From Chara braunii (taxonomy: Eukaryota > Streptophyta > Charophyceae > Charales > Characeae): DNA of 43,275 nt. Within the stretch, counting starts at the first letter, position 1, and each line of letters begins with the position of its first letter. The translations under genes and the position numbers were made by a program. The notes below the pieces were generated by a model. It was given only the letters and a program-made list of their open reading frames with translations, searched no databases and had not been told where the DNA came from. Below, piece after piece: positions 34,917 through 43,275 of the stretch. The stretch covers positions 3,208,039 through 3,251,313 of the forward strand of contig BFEA01000046.1 of the NCBI GenBank assembly GCA_003427395.1. Direction: 5' to 3'.

Positions 34917-34929
34917 GGTGGAGGTAAGT
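34917..34929 (+). promoter_or_regulatory. GGTGGAGGTAAGT 13-mer next to the left LTR of element III
   Basis: The same 13-mer as the splice donor of the giant LTRs, here just inside the LTR and on the plus strand, opposite to the gag of this element. Neighbouring bases (AAGTC then ATGCC) also recall LTR A. It could be chance, a shared leader motif, or a hint that the LTRs read in plus orientation. Confidence 0.3.
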
Positions 34930-34992
34930 CACATGCCATGGGGGGGGGGAAGGGGTGACGGAAGGGTAAAGGGTTAAAGAGTTTAGAAGGAA

Positions 34993-35119
34993 TGGAGGAA
35001 GGCGGAGGGAGAGGGAGAGGGAAAAAGAGAGAGAGAGAGAGAGAGGGAGGGAGAGGGAGGGAGAGAGAAAGAGAGAGCGAGAGAGAGAGAGAGAGAGGGA
35101 GAGAGAGAGAGAGAGAGAG
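34993..35119. repeat. (GA)n purine tract
   Basis: Nearly all-purine run of GA and GGGA repeats, about 127 bases. On the minus strand it is pyrimidine and therefore not a polypurine tract for a minus-oriented element. Expected to be length-variable. Confidence 0.9.
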
Positions 35120-35248
35120 CAAAAAGCTTCACATCCTAATCGACCTTGCTCATTGACTTACCTTAACCAATTCTGTTCGGAGTTCCGTGCACCCCCTTGC
35201 GGCCCCTTAAGGCTCTCGATTGGACGGGGGAGGTGATAAGCGAGGGAG

Positions 35249-35765
35249 GGTTGGGATGTCCGGCTATGGTGGATGGGTGTAGGCGATGGAGGTTGAAGAA
35301 GGGTTGGGGTGTCCGGCTATGGTGGATGGGTGTAGGTGATGGAGGTTGAAGAAGGGTTGGGGTGTCCGGCTATGGCGGATGGGTGTCGGTGATGGAGGTT
35401 GGAGAAGGGTCGAGGCATCCGGCTATAGTGGTTGGGTGTAGGTGACGGAGGTTGAAGAAGGGTTGGGGCGTCCGGCTACGGTGGATGGGTGTAGGTGATA
35501 GAGGTTGAAGAGGGGTTGGGGTGTCCGGCTATGGTGGACGGGTGTAGGTGATAGAGGTTGAAGAAGGGTTGGGGCGTCCGGCTAGGGTGGATGGGAGTAG
35601 GTGATGGAGGTTGAAGAAGGGTTGGGGTGTCCGGCTATGGCGGATGGGTGTAGGTAATGGAGGTTGAAGAAGGGTTGGGGTGTTCGGCTATGGTGGATGG
35701 GTGTAGGTGATGGAGGTTGAAGAAGGGTTGGGGTATCCGGCTATGGTGGATGGGTGTAGGTGCTG
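35249..35765. repeat. 53-bp minisatellite, about 9.7 units
   Basis: Units start at 35249, 35302, 35355, 35408, 35461, 35514, 35567, 35620, 35673 and 35726, exactly 53 bp apart, each with GTCCGGCTATGGTGGATGGG or a close variant. The array abuts the broken end of the minus-strand gag, whose frame reads into it. Confidence 0.95.
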
Positions 35766-37005
35766 TTACGGTGCTGAAGTCCACGTCTCTCGTGTATTCG
35801 AACTTACTAGTCTGCTGGTATGCTGACAAAATCTTATCTTTATCGAACTCGAAAAACTGACTGAGGAAGTATTTACTCATTATAGGGTCCGTTACCCCAG
35901 GAATTCACAGAGCCACTAACGTGAATGCCCTTAGGAAATCATTGTAAGTCGCATAGTTTTTCCTCTGGACTGCGGCTAATTCGGCCTCTGTTGCCATTTT
36001 CTCTACCTTCAGGTATTTCCTCATCATCTCATTCCTGGTTTCTTTCCAAGATCCACTGGAGGCGACGATGGTCATAATGTCCCTGCCCAAGCTTAGTGAC
36101 ACGTGCTGCCCCAGGTGCTCCATCTTTTCCTCTTCCGTCCATTTTAGTAGGGCTGCTAGGTTCTCATAGTCTATTAGAAACTCCGTAATGTTGGCCCCAT
36201 CAAATGTGAGTTTCTTCTTTGCATCTGCGAGATACCCCTGGTTCTTGTTTAGTGTCCTGTTGAGGGTGGCGACTACCCTCTTGAGACCATCTTCGGAGGC
36301 ACCCGCTTCCCCGGCTGCACTGGTCCCTTTCCCTTCCTTGCTTTCCCTCTGCTTCTCCCTGGTTTTGGGCATTCCTTCTGGGTCAAACCATCCTAGCACT
36401 CTTTCCCTAAGGTTCCAGAGTCCGTCACACGCCCCTATTACTTTCGGCGTGGCGGGCAGTCTGCTAGTGCCGTTGTCGATGGCGGGCGGTGTCATAGCGT
36501 TTTCCGTTCCTTTTGCCGGGGGGTCGTCCTTGTCCTTCCCCTTCTTGTTAGGCGTCCCCCTGTAGCTATTATCCTTTCCTTCATATCTGGCCTCGTCCTG
36601 AGTGGTCCTTTGCCCCTCTCGTGACCCTGTGCCCTAGGGGTCCTCCTCATCCCCGACCATCATCTGCTCGATGAGCCTTGCCTTAAATTCTGCAGTCCGC
36701 TTTTCTATCTCTGCCAGTTTGCGACGGGTATCTAAGACTTTCGTCTTTTTAGGGGTGGTTCCTGATGAATTCCGAGGGCTTGTTTTCACGTCGTTTCCCC
36801 CTTCCCTGTTTTCCTTAGGTCCCCGTTTGCTACCCCCAGCTTTCCCAAAACTTTCACCTGTTGAAATGTCTTTTCTATCTTCTCGGGTTCCTTCCGGTTT
36901 GGCTGACTCTCGATCCTTCACTGATCCCTCGTTTCGTTCCTCACCCCCATTTGTACCCTGGCTCCCCCTGCTCTGCTGATCATTGAATTCTTCTTCTGTC
37001 GCCAT
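35766..37005 (-). pseudogene. gag: gag of element III, 3'-truncated
   Basis: Starts at ATG 37005. One frame continues to 35766 with two in-frame stops: TAG at 36636-36634 and TGA at 35907-35905; the latter is one C-to-T change from CGA, and the frame stays coding-like beyond it. The N-terminal ~125 residues are charged and low-complexity, with a short coiled-coil-like piece (LAEIEKRTAEFKARLIEQM). A Lys/Glu-rich linker and a capsid-type domain follow (LTFDGANITEFLIDYENLAA, then SWKETRNEMMRKYL and DKDKILSAYQQTSKFEY). No zinc knuckle, protease or RT follows because the minisatellite begins. Differs from the element I gag, so the two elements are of different lineages. Confidence 0.75.
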
Positions 37006-37460
37006 TCCCTTTACCTAGCCTACACATGGAGAATTTTTTTTTTGCGAAAAATGGCCGGATGTTCACAACTGTCATAGTCCCGGCTCTAAAAACCCATCGA
37101 TTCCCATGTTTTTTGCGTCTTATATTAATTGGTCCGACTCTCCTGACTTTTCTTTCCCAGGGCGTCCCTCAGGTTTTTCTCCCGCCGGGCCTTGCCGCCG
37201 CCGCTCGACATTTCTTTACTGCCGCGCTTAGGTTCTTAGGGCGGTGCCTGAGCCCAGTGGCTTCCTTATCAGGTATGACCCTTTTGGATTATTGGCATCC
37301 AGGTGCCTNAGAACTTTTGGAGCAGGTGGTCTTCCTAGTTCCTTCCCTGCCGCATCATTGGGTCGCCCGGGGCTCCAACCACTGCCCCTCTTTTGCTGAC
37401 GGCCACCTACTTATCTTAGTACCCATCCTTTGTTTCCCTACTTCTTCCTGACGCGTTTTC

Positions 37461-38285
37461 TCATGCTGGTCCCTCAGGCCTGCACTGCTCATCCGGTTCC
37501 TCGAACAGGTCAGCCAACCCAGCAAGGTAATTTTCCCCCATCTCTATTTCCCTGATAATTATTGGCTCATATTCTTCAAACGACAGGTGGGGCAATCCGA
37601 ATATCAAGATCTCGAGTAATTCGAGTAGTTCCCAAGCCTGGTTTCCCCAGAACGGCCCATGTCTGACTGACATGTTATAGAACATGCCCGTTGTTCGCGG
37701 GTGGAAGAGGTGGATCCAGACCAGGGGCGAGTCCACCAAATCCCTTGCCCTCTTGAGACTGCCGAATACCAGGTCTACCATGAAGCGAGGTACTCGACAA
37801 ATCAGCCCGGTCATTGGGGCCTTAAACTCTCGCCAACCTCCTATCTCCACCCGAGTCCTTAAACCCACATTCCTTCTTCCTCGCACTTCCTGGCCTACCC
37901 GATTTAGTACTCTAGTAGCCCTCTGGAAGATTGGCAACAACCCATGCCCTAGTGCCAACTCCGTCCCTAACATGTGCCACCCGAGCTCTGGCAGGTATAC
38001 GGTCCCCGTCACCCTAAGATCGGTGTAAAGATCGTCCCCCGGTCCCCTGTTAATTCTCATACCATCCCACAAGCATTCCACCATCATGAACGCCTGACCT
38101 CTTCCCAGGGTCACGACTCTCCACTCGGTATCCAATCCTTGAATCATGTAGCTTGCTGGGAGCGACACCTCCCATCCATCTCCGTTTTCCGAGGGTGGCA
38201 GCGGGTGCATGGGTCGTCGCGGCATCCGGGCGCATCTCATCGCCATTTCCGACTTAGAAGTCCCCTGCACAGTATTAAACAGCAC
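37461..38285 (-). CDS. Unknown element-borne ORF family, copy A (intact)
   Basis: Open for 274 codons with no stop, the only intact member. Function unknown; I recognise no family. Landmarks in order: GWEVSLPAS (about residue 37), GTVYLPELGWHMLGTELALG (about 93), GWREFKAP (about 149), VPRFMVDLVFG (about 165), FYNMSVRHGPFWG (about 202) and REIEMGENYLAGLADLFEE near the C terminus. All recur in copies B-D, and the first four in E. No signal peptide or membrane span is evident; the C terminus is acidic. It lies 455 bp upstream of gag on the same strand. ORFs upstream of gag are unusual in LTR elements. Start could also be the inner ATG at about residue 21 (MPRRP). Confidence 0.65.
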   Translation of the reverse strand: MLFNTVQGTSKSEMAMRCARMPRRPMHPLPPSENGDGWEVSLPASYMIQGLDTEWRVVTLGRGQAFMMVECLWDGMRINRGPGDDLYTDLRVTGTVYLPELGWHMLGTELALGHGLLPIFQRATRVLNRVGQEVRGRRNVGLRTRVEIGGWREFKAPMTGLICRVPRFMVDLVFGSLKRARDLVDSPLVWIHLFHPRTTGMFYNMSVRHGPFWGNQAWELLELLEILIFGLPHLSFEEYEPIIIREIEMGENYLAGLADLFEEPDEQCRPEGPA

Positions 38286-38395
38286 GCGAGTTTACTTATT
38301 CCACTTGGTCTTCAATTTTCCACCCGAACAACTCCCCGATCCTTAGTCTGGTGCTTTTTTTCCCCTTCTATTTCTTTCCCCTCTCTTCGACCCTA

Positions 38396-39169
38396 TTACC
38401 GACCTGTTCCCTCCTCCATCTGCTCATACGATCGGTACAGATCATCTACGTACGCCATCCCTTGGTTTATTTCCCGCCGGACGACACCCCACAGGACCTC
38501 ACTTCCCTCGACCGGAACCCTTGGCCTGGTACTAAACACAGCACGCAAGATGCGCAGCACCTCGTACTTCTGCTCTCCGCTAAACGGTCTCATTTCTAAG
38601 AAGGCCCGGTAGTATTCTCGATGTACCGCCGCTTCTTCATATGTCAGGCTTGCGAGGTCGGCTACTGCTTGTCCAACAAGTTCCAGACCGCCCAGTTTTT
38701 CCAGCAGGAAGGGCGGCAACCTCATTCGTACATTTTCACTAGGCACTTCGAAACTCCCGACCATGGCTACTATAAGGTCTGCCGTTACATCGTCAACCCC
38801 CGGATCTGCGAACTCAAATCCCGTTCGCCATACTAACTGCCATGCCCCCTCAAACATGCTCAGCGGGTCTTCTCCAGATGCCAGCCGAACTCTGAACTCC
38901 CTCCACCCGTTTTCTGACACATACAACCACCCCTCTGCCCGCATATGCCCCCGTGGGTCCGGGTTCCATTCCCCATTCTCAGCCGCACGCCACTCAACTT
39001 TCGTCACCAAATAAACCATATTTTATGCAAGCTCGATCCCGACCCAATCCACCACCTGGTGTCATCCCTCGCCTGTTGCCGGCAGGCTAACCTCTATCCC
39101 ACCGGGTACTTCCCTAGGCGGTTCAATGCCCAAGAGGCGCTCCTCAAGGAACGTCCTTCTTCGTGCCAT
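38396..39169 (-). pseudogene. Unknown ORF family, copy B
   Basis: From ATG 39169 the frame shows GIEVSLPAT, a TGA then a TAA (just before 39019), and is open from 39019 to 38396 (207 residues). Landmarks: GWLYVSENGWREFRVRLASG, LPPFLLEKLGG, YYRAFLEMRPFSG and RREINQGMAYVDDLYRSYE. Either an old 258-codon gene with two stops or a shortened one starting at 39019. Lies 110 bp from copy A. Confidence 0.6.
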
Positions 39170-39290
39170 CGCGCGCTCGCCTTTGATCTCCCGGCTCGCG
39201 ATTCGCGCTGAACCCTACAATGGTCAGACATCCCATCCCCTAATCTTAGCAATTTTGTCGTATTTGTCTCGCTCCACAGCTTCCTTACGC

Positions 39291-39971
39291 TTAGTCGGAC
39301 CACAGTACTTCGAACAGTTTGAATACATCATGCACATAGCAAGGTGTTGCTGCTACCTCACGGCGGATTATGGCCTCCCTGGTTTTCGGGGCCACCTCCT
39401 GCCGGTCATTCCTTTCGATGTCCAAAATGATGAGGACCTCCCGGGCTCTATCGCCGTGGAAGGGCCCGTATTTCAAGGATGTCCTATAAAATTCCCCTGC
39501 CAGACATGTGCAATTCACGCGTATTCGCTCCATCGTATCGGCTACCTCTGTTACATGATCAAAACCCCCAAACCAGTCCGCCACGAACTCGAGTACCCAG
39601 GTCTTGATTCGGGCACCGGGCGGTTTAAATTCCTTCCATCCTCCCATCACGACTCTACTGCTGACCGTATCCCATCCTTTGTTAGCAAAGCTTTCCCCCG
39701 CCTACCGAGCCGTTGCCTCAGCGTCCCCTAAGAGCCACATCGGGTTCTGTCCCGCCGCGAGCGTCGTGCAGAACAGGTGCCAACCCTGTTCCGAGAGAAC
39801 GATCGTCCCAACTGATTCCGCCCTTCCTTCCGCAATCTCTTCCCATCCTTCCTCTTCCCTCAACGGATTCCAGATACGCTCTACCCAAAGGTACGATAGT
39901 TCCGGCACAATCTCATACCCCCGCCAATCACATGTGGTCCCTTTCCATTCATTGCTCGGTGGTATTGACAT
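39291..39971 (-). pseudogene. Unknown ORF family, copy C
   Basis: Single frame with one in-frame TAG at 39704-39702. Landmarks: MSIPPS at the start (the match to the family N-terminal motif begins a few codons upstream, at VEM), GTIVLSEQGWHLFCTTLAAG, GWKEFKPP, VLEFVADWFGG, FYRTSLKYGPFHG and RREVAATPCYVHDVFKLFE. The true start may be upstream of 39971, as other copies have about 20-35 residues before the motif; no ATG in frame is visible there before a stop. Confidence 0.6.
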
Positions 39972-40132
39972 CTCTACTCCCCTTCTGGTTCGTCTTGGTT
40001 CCCATGTGCAGTCTCATAATTCGAGTTCCCAGGCCATTGTTCCCTACCTGCACATAGCCGACAACCCATTTTCCCCAGGTAAGCCCCCCCCTTCAGAAGT
40101 CTCAGTCCTCTATCTCGTCTTCGTCCTCCTCA

Positions 40133-40861
40133 TCACTGAAAATCCTCCTCCTCGTCTAGGAACATCTCTTTCGCCCCTTCCAAGAAGGTTTCCCCCGCTG
40201 CCACGTTTTGGTAAACTATCTGCCAATGCACCGGGCAGGGAACAAAGGTTTCATCCGCGTTGAGGTGGTTTAACACCTCAGCTAATTCTTTCGCCCAGTT
40301 TCATTCGAACGGCCCCACCTCCACCGATAGTTTAAAGAAGTCCTGCCTAGCACCTTGGTACAACCTCAGGCGCGTCATCGACNGACATATCCGCTCCAAT
40401 CTACCCCTGGTTCCAAAGACTGCATCCACCAGGAATGGGGGTAGCACGCATCTCATTGTCCTAAGGGGGCGTCTCATATTTTTCCGGTCCCCGAGTTCCA
40501 CTCGCACCTCCATCCTTTCCATCTTCATTTTTGCCCGCTTACATGCTGCCCATACCACTTCCCGTTCCGCTTCCCTAAACAGTTGATCCGGTGCCGTGCC
40601 CAATACTAGTCCCACAACCATTGCGTTTTCCATTTCTTGAGATAGGTAGATCCATCCTCGAGCTTCCACTGTTCCCCGGAATTCTAGGTCCATCAAGCTA
40701 GGTGAGAGTCTTGTCAGGCTGACCTTAGTCCAGATTGTCTCTATCCAGAGGAACGCGTCCTTCTTGTCTAGCATCACGGTTTCATAGGCTGGTTCTACGT
40801 CCGTCTATGTCCCTTCTTCCGGGAAAACAACAGATACCCCATCCCTTACTTCTATAGGCAT
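40133..40861 (-). pseudogene. Unknown ORF family, copy D
   Basis: From ATG 40861 the frame runs 243 codons to TGA at 40135-40133, with in-frame TAG near 40807 and TGA at 40303-40301. Landmarks: GVSVVFPEE, GWIYLSQEMENAMVVGLVLG, LPPFLVDAVFG, FFKLSVEVGPFE and, past the TGA, YQNVAAGETFLEGAKEMFL with an acidic tail (DEEEDF). One N lies in the frame near 40383. Intervals D-C and C-B are about 160 and 120 bp. Confidence 0.6.
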
Positions 40862-42630
40862 TTCCAGACCACTAGAGTAGATAGGAGGCGACAATCATCG
40901 CGCCATCTTGTTTCCCGACGCCTGTCCTGTTTTTCACATGAGAGCACCACACGGCCCTTTATGGTCAGATGGTTTGCTTTTCCTTTTTCTAGATGAGGGT
41001 TGTTTTCAGACTCCTCATCCGGGTATCCCTAACCTCCCTTATCCATTTCCCGGGTACCATTGCCCTACCATACCCCCAATCGATCACCTGTGGCTCGCAT
41101 TCCTTCTTTTCTTAGTCTCACTTTCTTCCGACTCATGTCCAGCCTTTTCGTCATGTTCTCTCACTCGTGCAGACTTAGGCAGGGGTCGAAAATAGACTAG
41201 AAGCTTAGTTCCCCTTCCAACATTCATCACGCAACTTTACAGAGGGAGGCACAAAAAGCAAAACTCAGGCAAACGTCGCACACAGGTCAGTCATCTCCTC
41301 ACCGACCTCCTCCCCGGAAATGGTCTCTCCACTGTTACTATCGGCAGTGCTTTACCCCATACCTCAAGCACAGTTCAACCGTCGCGAGCGAGGTACCCAG
41401 GTCTCGGCAAGGCATTCGCCCTTTCCTCCTTACCCAGAATACCCCATCCCGACTTGCTGCTGGTGTGCCCACCGTTAATCTCGGGAATCACCCCGCACAT
41501 CTCGATAAGGCCATTGGAGCCGGCCGTCCAGGTATTCACTTCCATCGGTCCGACAAGAATCAACTTTTTTCCAAGCCATGATACGAGAAGCTTTTAATCG
41601 CCTCCGAGGCTCCTTCCTTGCCCCATATGCAGTGGTCCCCCTGCCGTCTGCCGACAAGCAGTCGCCCCGCCTGAAGACATTTCACACCCCACCTGGGCAA
41701 GATCATCGAGCCATGCTCGGACCACTCGGGTGAGAATGCTACTAATCAGCCGACGAGACCCACCCTTGCCTGACAACCCGGTGGCCCGACCCCCACACAC
41801 GGAACCCGGTGAACTTCAAAGAGGACGACCATTCCGCATCCCGCATCGACAGGCGAAAACCAATCCTTTCCTTCCGAAAGGCAGGACGCTCGAATCCCCA
41901 TCATGCAAACACAAGCCCCAAGGTGGGACACACATAACACAAGTGCATTTCCCCAGATGCACCCAACACTTCGTACCCATTGCTCACAGGTTTTCACTCA
42001 GAACAGTGCGTGCCACTCACCCCTAACTTCGTGAGCATATTCAAAGGGGAGCTAGTTTTTCTTGGAGTCTAGCAACTCCCTTCATTCCCTTATCTTTGCT
42101 TGTGTGTTCGTTCATAGGGCATGATTGTTCCTTCTCGATTACCGTTTATGTTCATATGAGGTTCCTTCAAACATTTCAGTGTGGTGCACGGAGCCCGTTG
42201 GGCTCCGAAGAGGAACAGAGAAGCACCCAGGTCGGTCGGATCACTCCGCCGCGGGATTTTCATTGGAACCCGGACTGGCCCGGAATCCCAACCGCCTGCC
42301 AGGTAACCGGAACCCTTCTTTCATACGAAGAGGAAGGATCGACTTGCGGCTTGCCCAAGGCTTTCCCGGCCTTACGAACATCAGTCCAAGGGAAGGAGAA
42401 CTAGAGTCATCTCCAAAGGAGATGGCTGATCAGAAAGTGCAAGCATGCATGTTCTTCCTCCAGGTCTAGCCTTGCCATGCGCCCAACCACCCTCAAATCT
42501 GATTCTCTCAAAGGATAGAACATACACAAGTTCACATTCCTTGTCTTTAGTTATGTACACGGTCATGCGTCGGGCGCCCCCCCCTCGAGATCGTCAGGGT
42601 CAATTTAACCCACTACCCGGCATCTCCACC
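40862..42630. other. Interior of element III with no gene recognised
   Basis: In minus orientation this is the leader between the 5' LTR and the ORF array. It has only short unrelated ORFs on both strands and no match to the ORF family, gag or pol that I can see. Confidence 0.5.
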
Positions 42631-43275
42631 TGTAGGGGCCGTACCCTGAAGGACTTTTGAGCCTCGGTCGACCCCACTGCGGGTCCCATTTGGTTTCACC
42701 CGCCCACGCTCACGCTCAGGGCGCGGGTCGTTTGTCCCAGGGGCACCCCCACCTAGCGCTTAGAGATGGATAGGGATGAACCTTTTACGAGAGGGCTTTA
42801 CATTGGGGGATGTAGCTCCACTCTCGCGTCAAGATGGTAGCTCTTTGGCCACTCGTGGCGTTTTCTTGATTGGATTAAGTCTGGCTTGGCAATTGCTCCT
42901 TCCAATACCCAAGCAGTCCAGGGAGTTTATTAAAGTTTTGCCTTCTTATCATGCGCAGGCCAAGCCTCATTCATTGGGCCACGCACCTTTTCACTAAGTC
43001 TAGTGGCTCAAGACAGCCCCTACGACATCCTTAGGGTAGGGTGGCATCGCCCGGACCCCAGATCGCTATATTTTTTTTGCTTGAGCCACCAACATTGCAT
43101 TCACCTATCCACAACTGCCCTTAGTCCTTCCGGGCTTGCATTGCATTCAAGAGAGCCATTGTATTCAATCATCACACAAACCCCATCCCAGCGGCTACCA
43201 CTCATTCAAGCATCCGACCACCGACCCCATCCTGCATTCATAGTTTAAGCGGGGTCTAAGTCCTTCCCTCGTTGT
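42631..43275. mobile_element. Right LTR of element III (cut by the window end)
   Basis: Starts TGTAGGGG and matches 33762-34406 base for base in length (645). The window ends at ...CTCGTTGT, exactly where the first part of the left LTR meets the N at 34407. Confidence 0.8.

Larger units (their letters stand above)
33762..43275 (-). mobile_element. Element III: LTR element without pol, nested in RT of element I
   Basis: Direct repeats at 33762 and 42631 start TGTAGGGG and match over at least 645 bases. The interior holds, on the minus strand, four paralogous ORFs, then a truncated gag, then a minisatellite. Minus orientation is taken from gag; the LTRs themselves and the PBS/PPT do not settle it. 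I could not name a PBS: inside the right LTR the minus strand reads GGTGGAGATGCCGGG. The right end lies outside the window, so the target-site duplication cannot be checked. Confidence 0.75.

Noticed and set aside
34874-35122. Minus-strand ORF of repeated Ser and Leu
   Set aside because: Translation of the (GA)n tract.
36188-39731. Plus-strand ORFs of 100-212 codons opposite the gag and ORF-family genes
   Set aside because: They lie antisense to frames with clear homology among copies and have no similarity to each other.
40862-42630. A fifth tandem copy of the unknown family upstream of copy D
   Set aside because: None of the six family landmarks appears in any minus-strand frame here.

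Overview
This is repeat-rich plant-type nuclear DNA. I see no host gene, rRNA, tRNA or CRISPR array. Nearly the whole window is made of nested Ty3/gypsy-like LTR retrotransposons in several states of decay. The tRNA-Asp primer-binding site, the gag/protease/RT order and the splice-site consensus point to a streptophyte. From memory, the gag-pol wording resembles elements abundant in the charophyte alga Chara braunii; I cannot check this and hold it at about 50%.

Layout. Element I starts at 88 with a giant 5' LTR (copy A, about 7.5 kb). A primer-binding site and a broken gag (7951-9572) follow. At 9573 gag is interrupted by element II (9573-31823). Element II is flanked by the 4-bp repeat GCGG. 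Removing element II and one GCGG joins gag in frame to the rest of element I: a linker, a protease and the start of RT (31828-33761). Element II carries giant LTRs of its own: B (about 6.4 kb, 5'), C and D (two overlapping partial copies joined at an N). Its 5.2-kb internal region has lost gag and pol. Element I's RT is cut at 33761 by element III (33762 to beyond the window). Element III has ordinary LTRs of about 1 kb, a truncated gag on the minus strand, a 53-bp minisatellite, and four tandem paralogous ORFs upstream of that gag.

Two things look undescribed. (1) The giant LTRs carry two arrays of short hairpins. Loops are conserved, but stem sequences differ from hairpin to hairpin while staying complementary, which is the signature of selected RNA (or DNA) structure. 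A 120-bp tandem repeat lies beside the second array, and a conserved splice donor lies near the LTR 3' end. (2) An unrecognised protein family of about 210-275 residues occurs five times: four tandem copies in element III and one in element II. Both carriers lack pol, so the family travels with non-autonomous elements.

Decay is mostly by in-frame stop codons, with few frameshifts, and the protease has lost its catalytic triplet. This fits C-to-T decay of methylated, silenced elements. Assembly problems are visible: single-N joins at 26053 and 34407 (the latter with an exact 95-bp duplication on both sides), and scattered Ns between 14150 and 21025.
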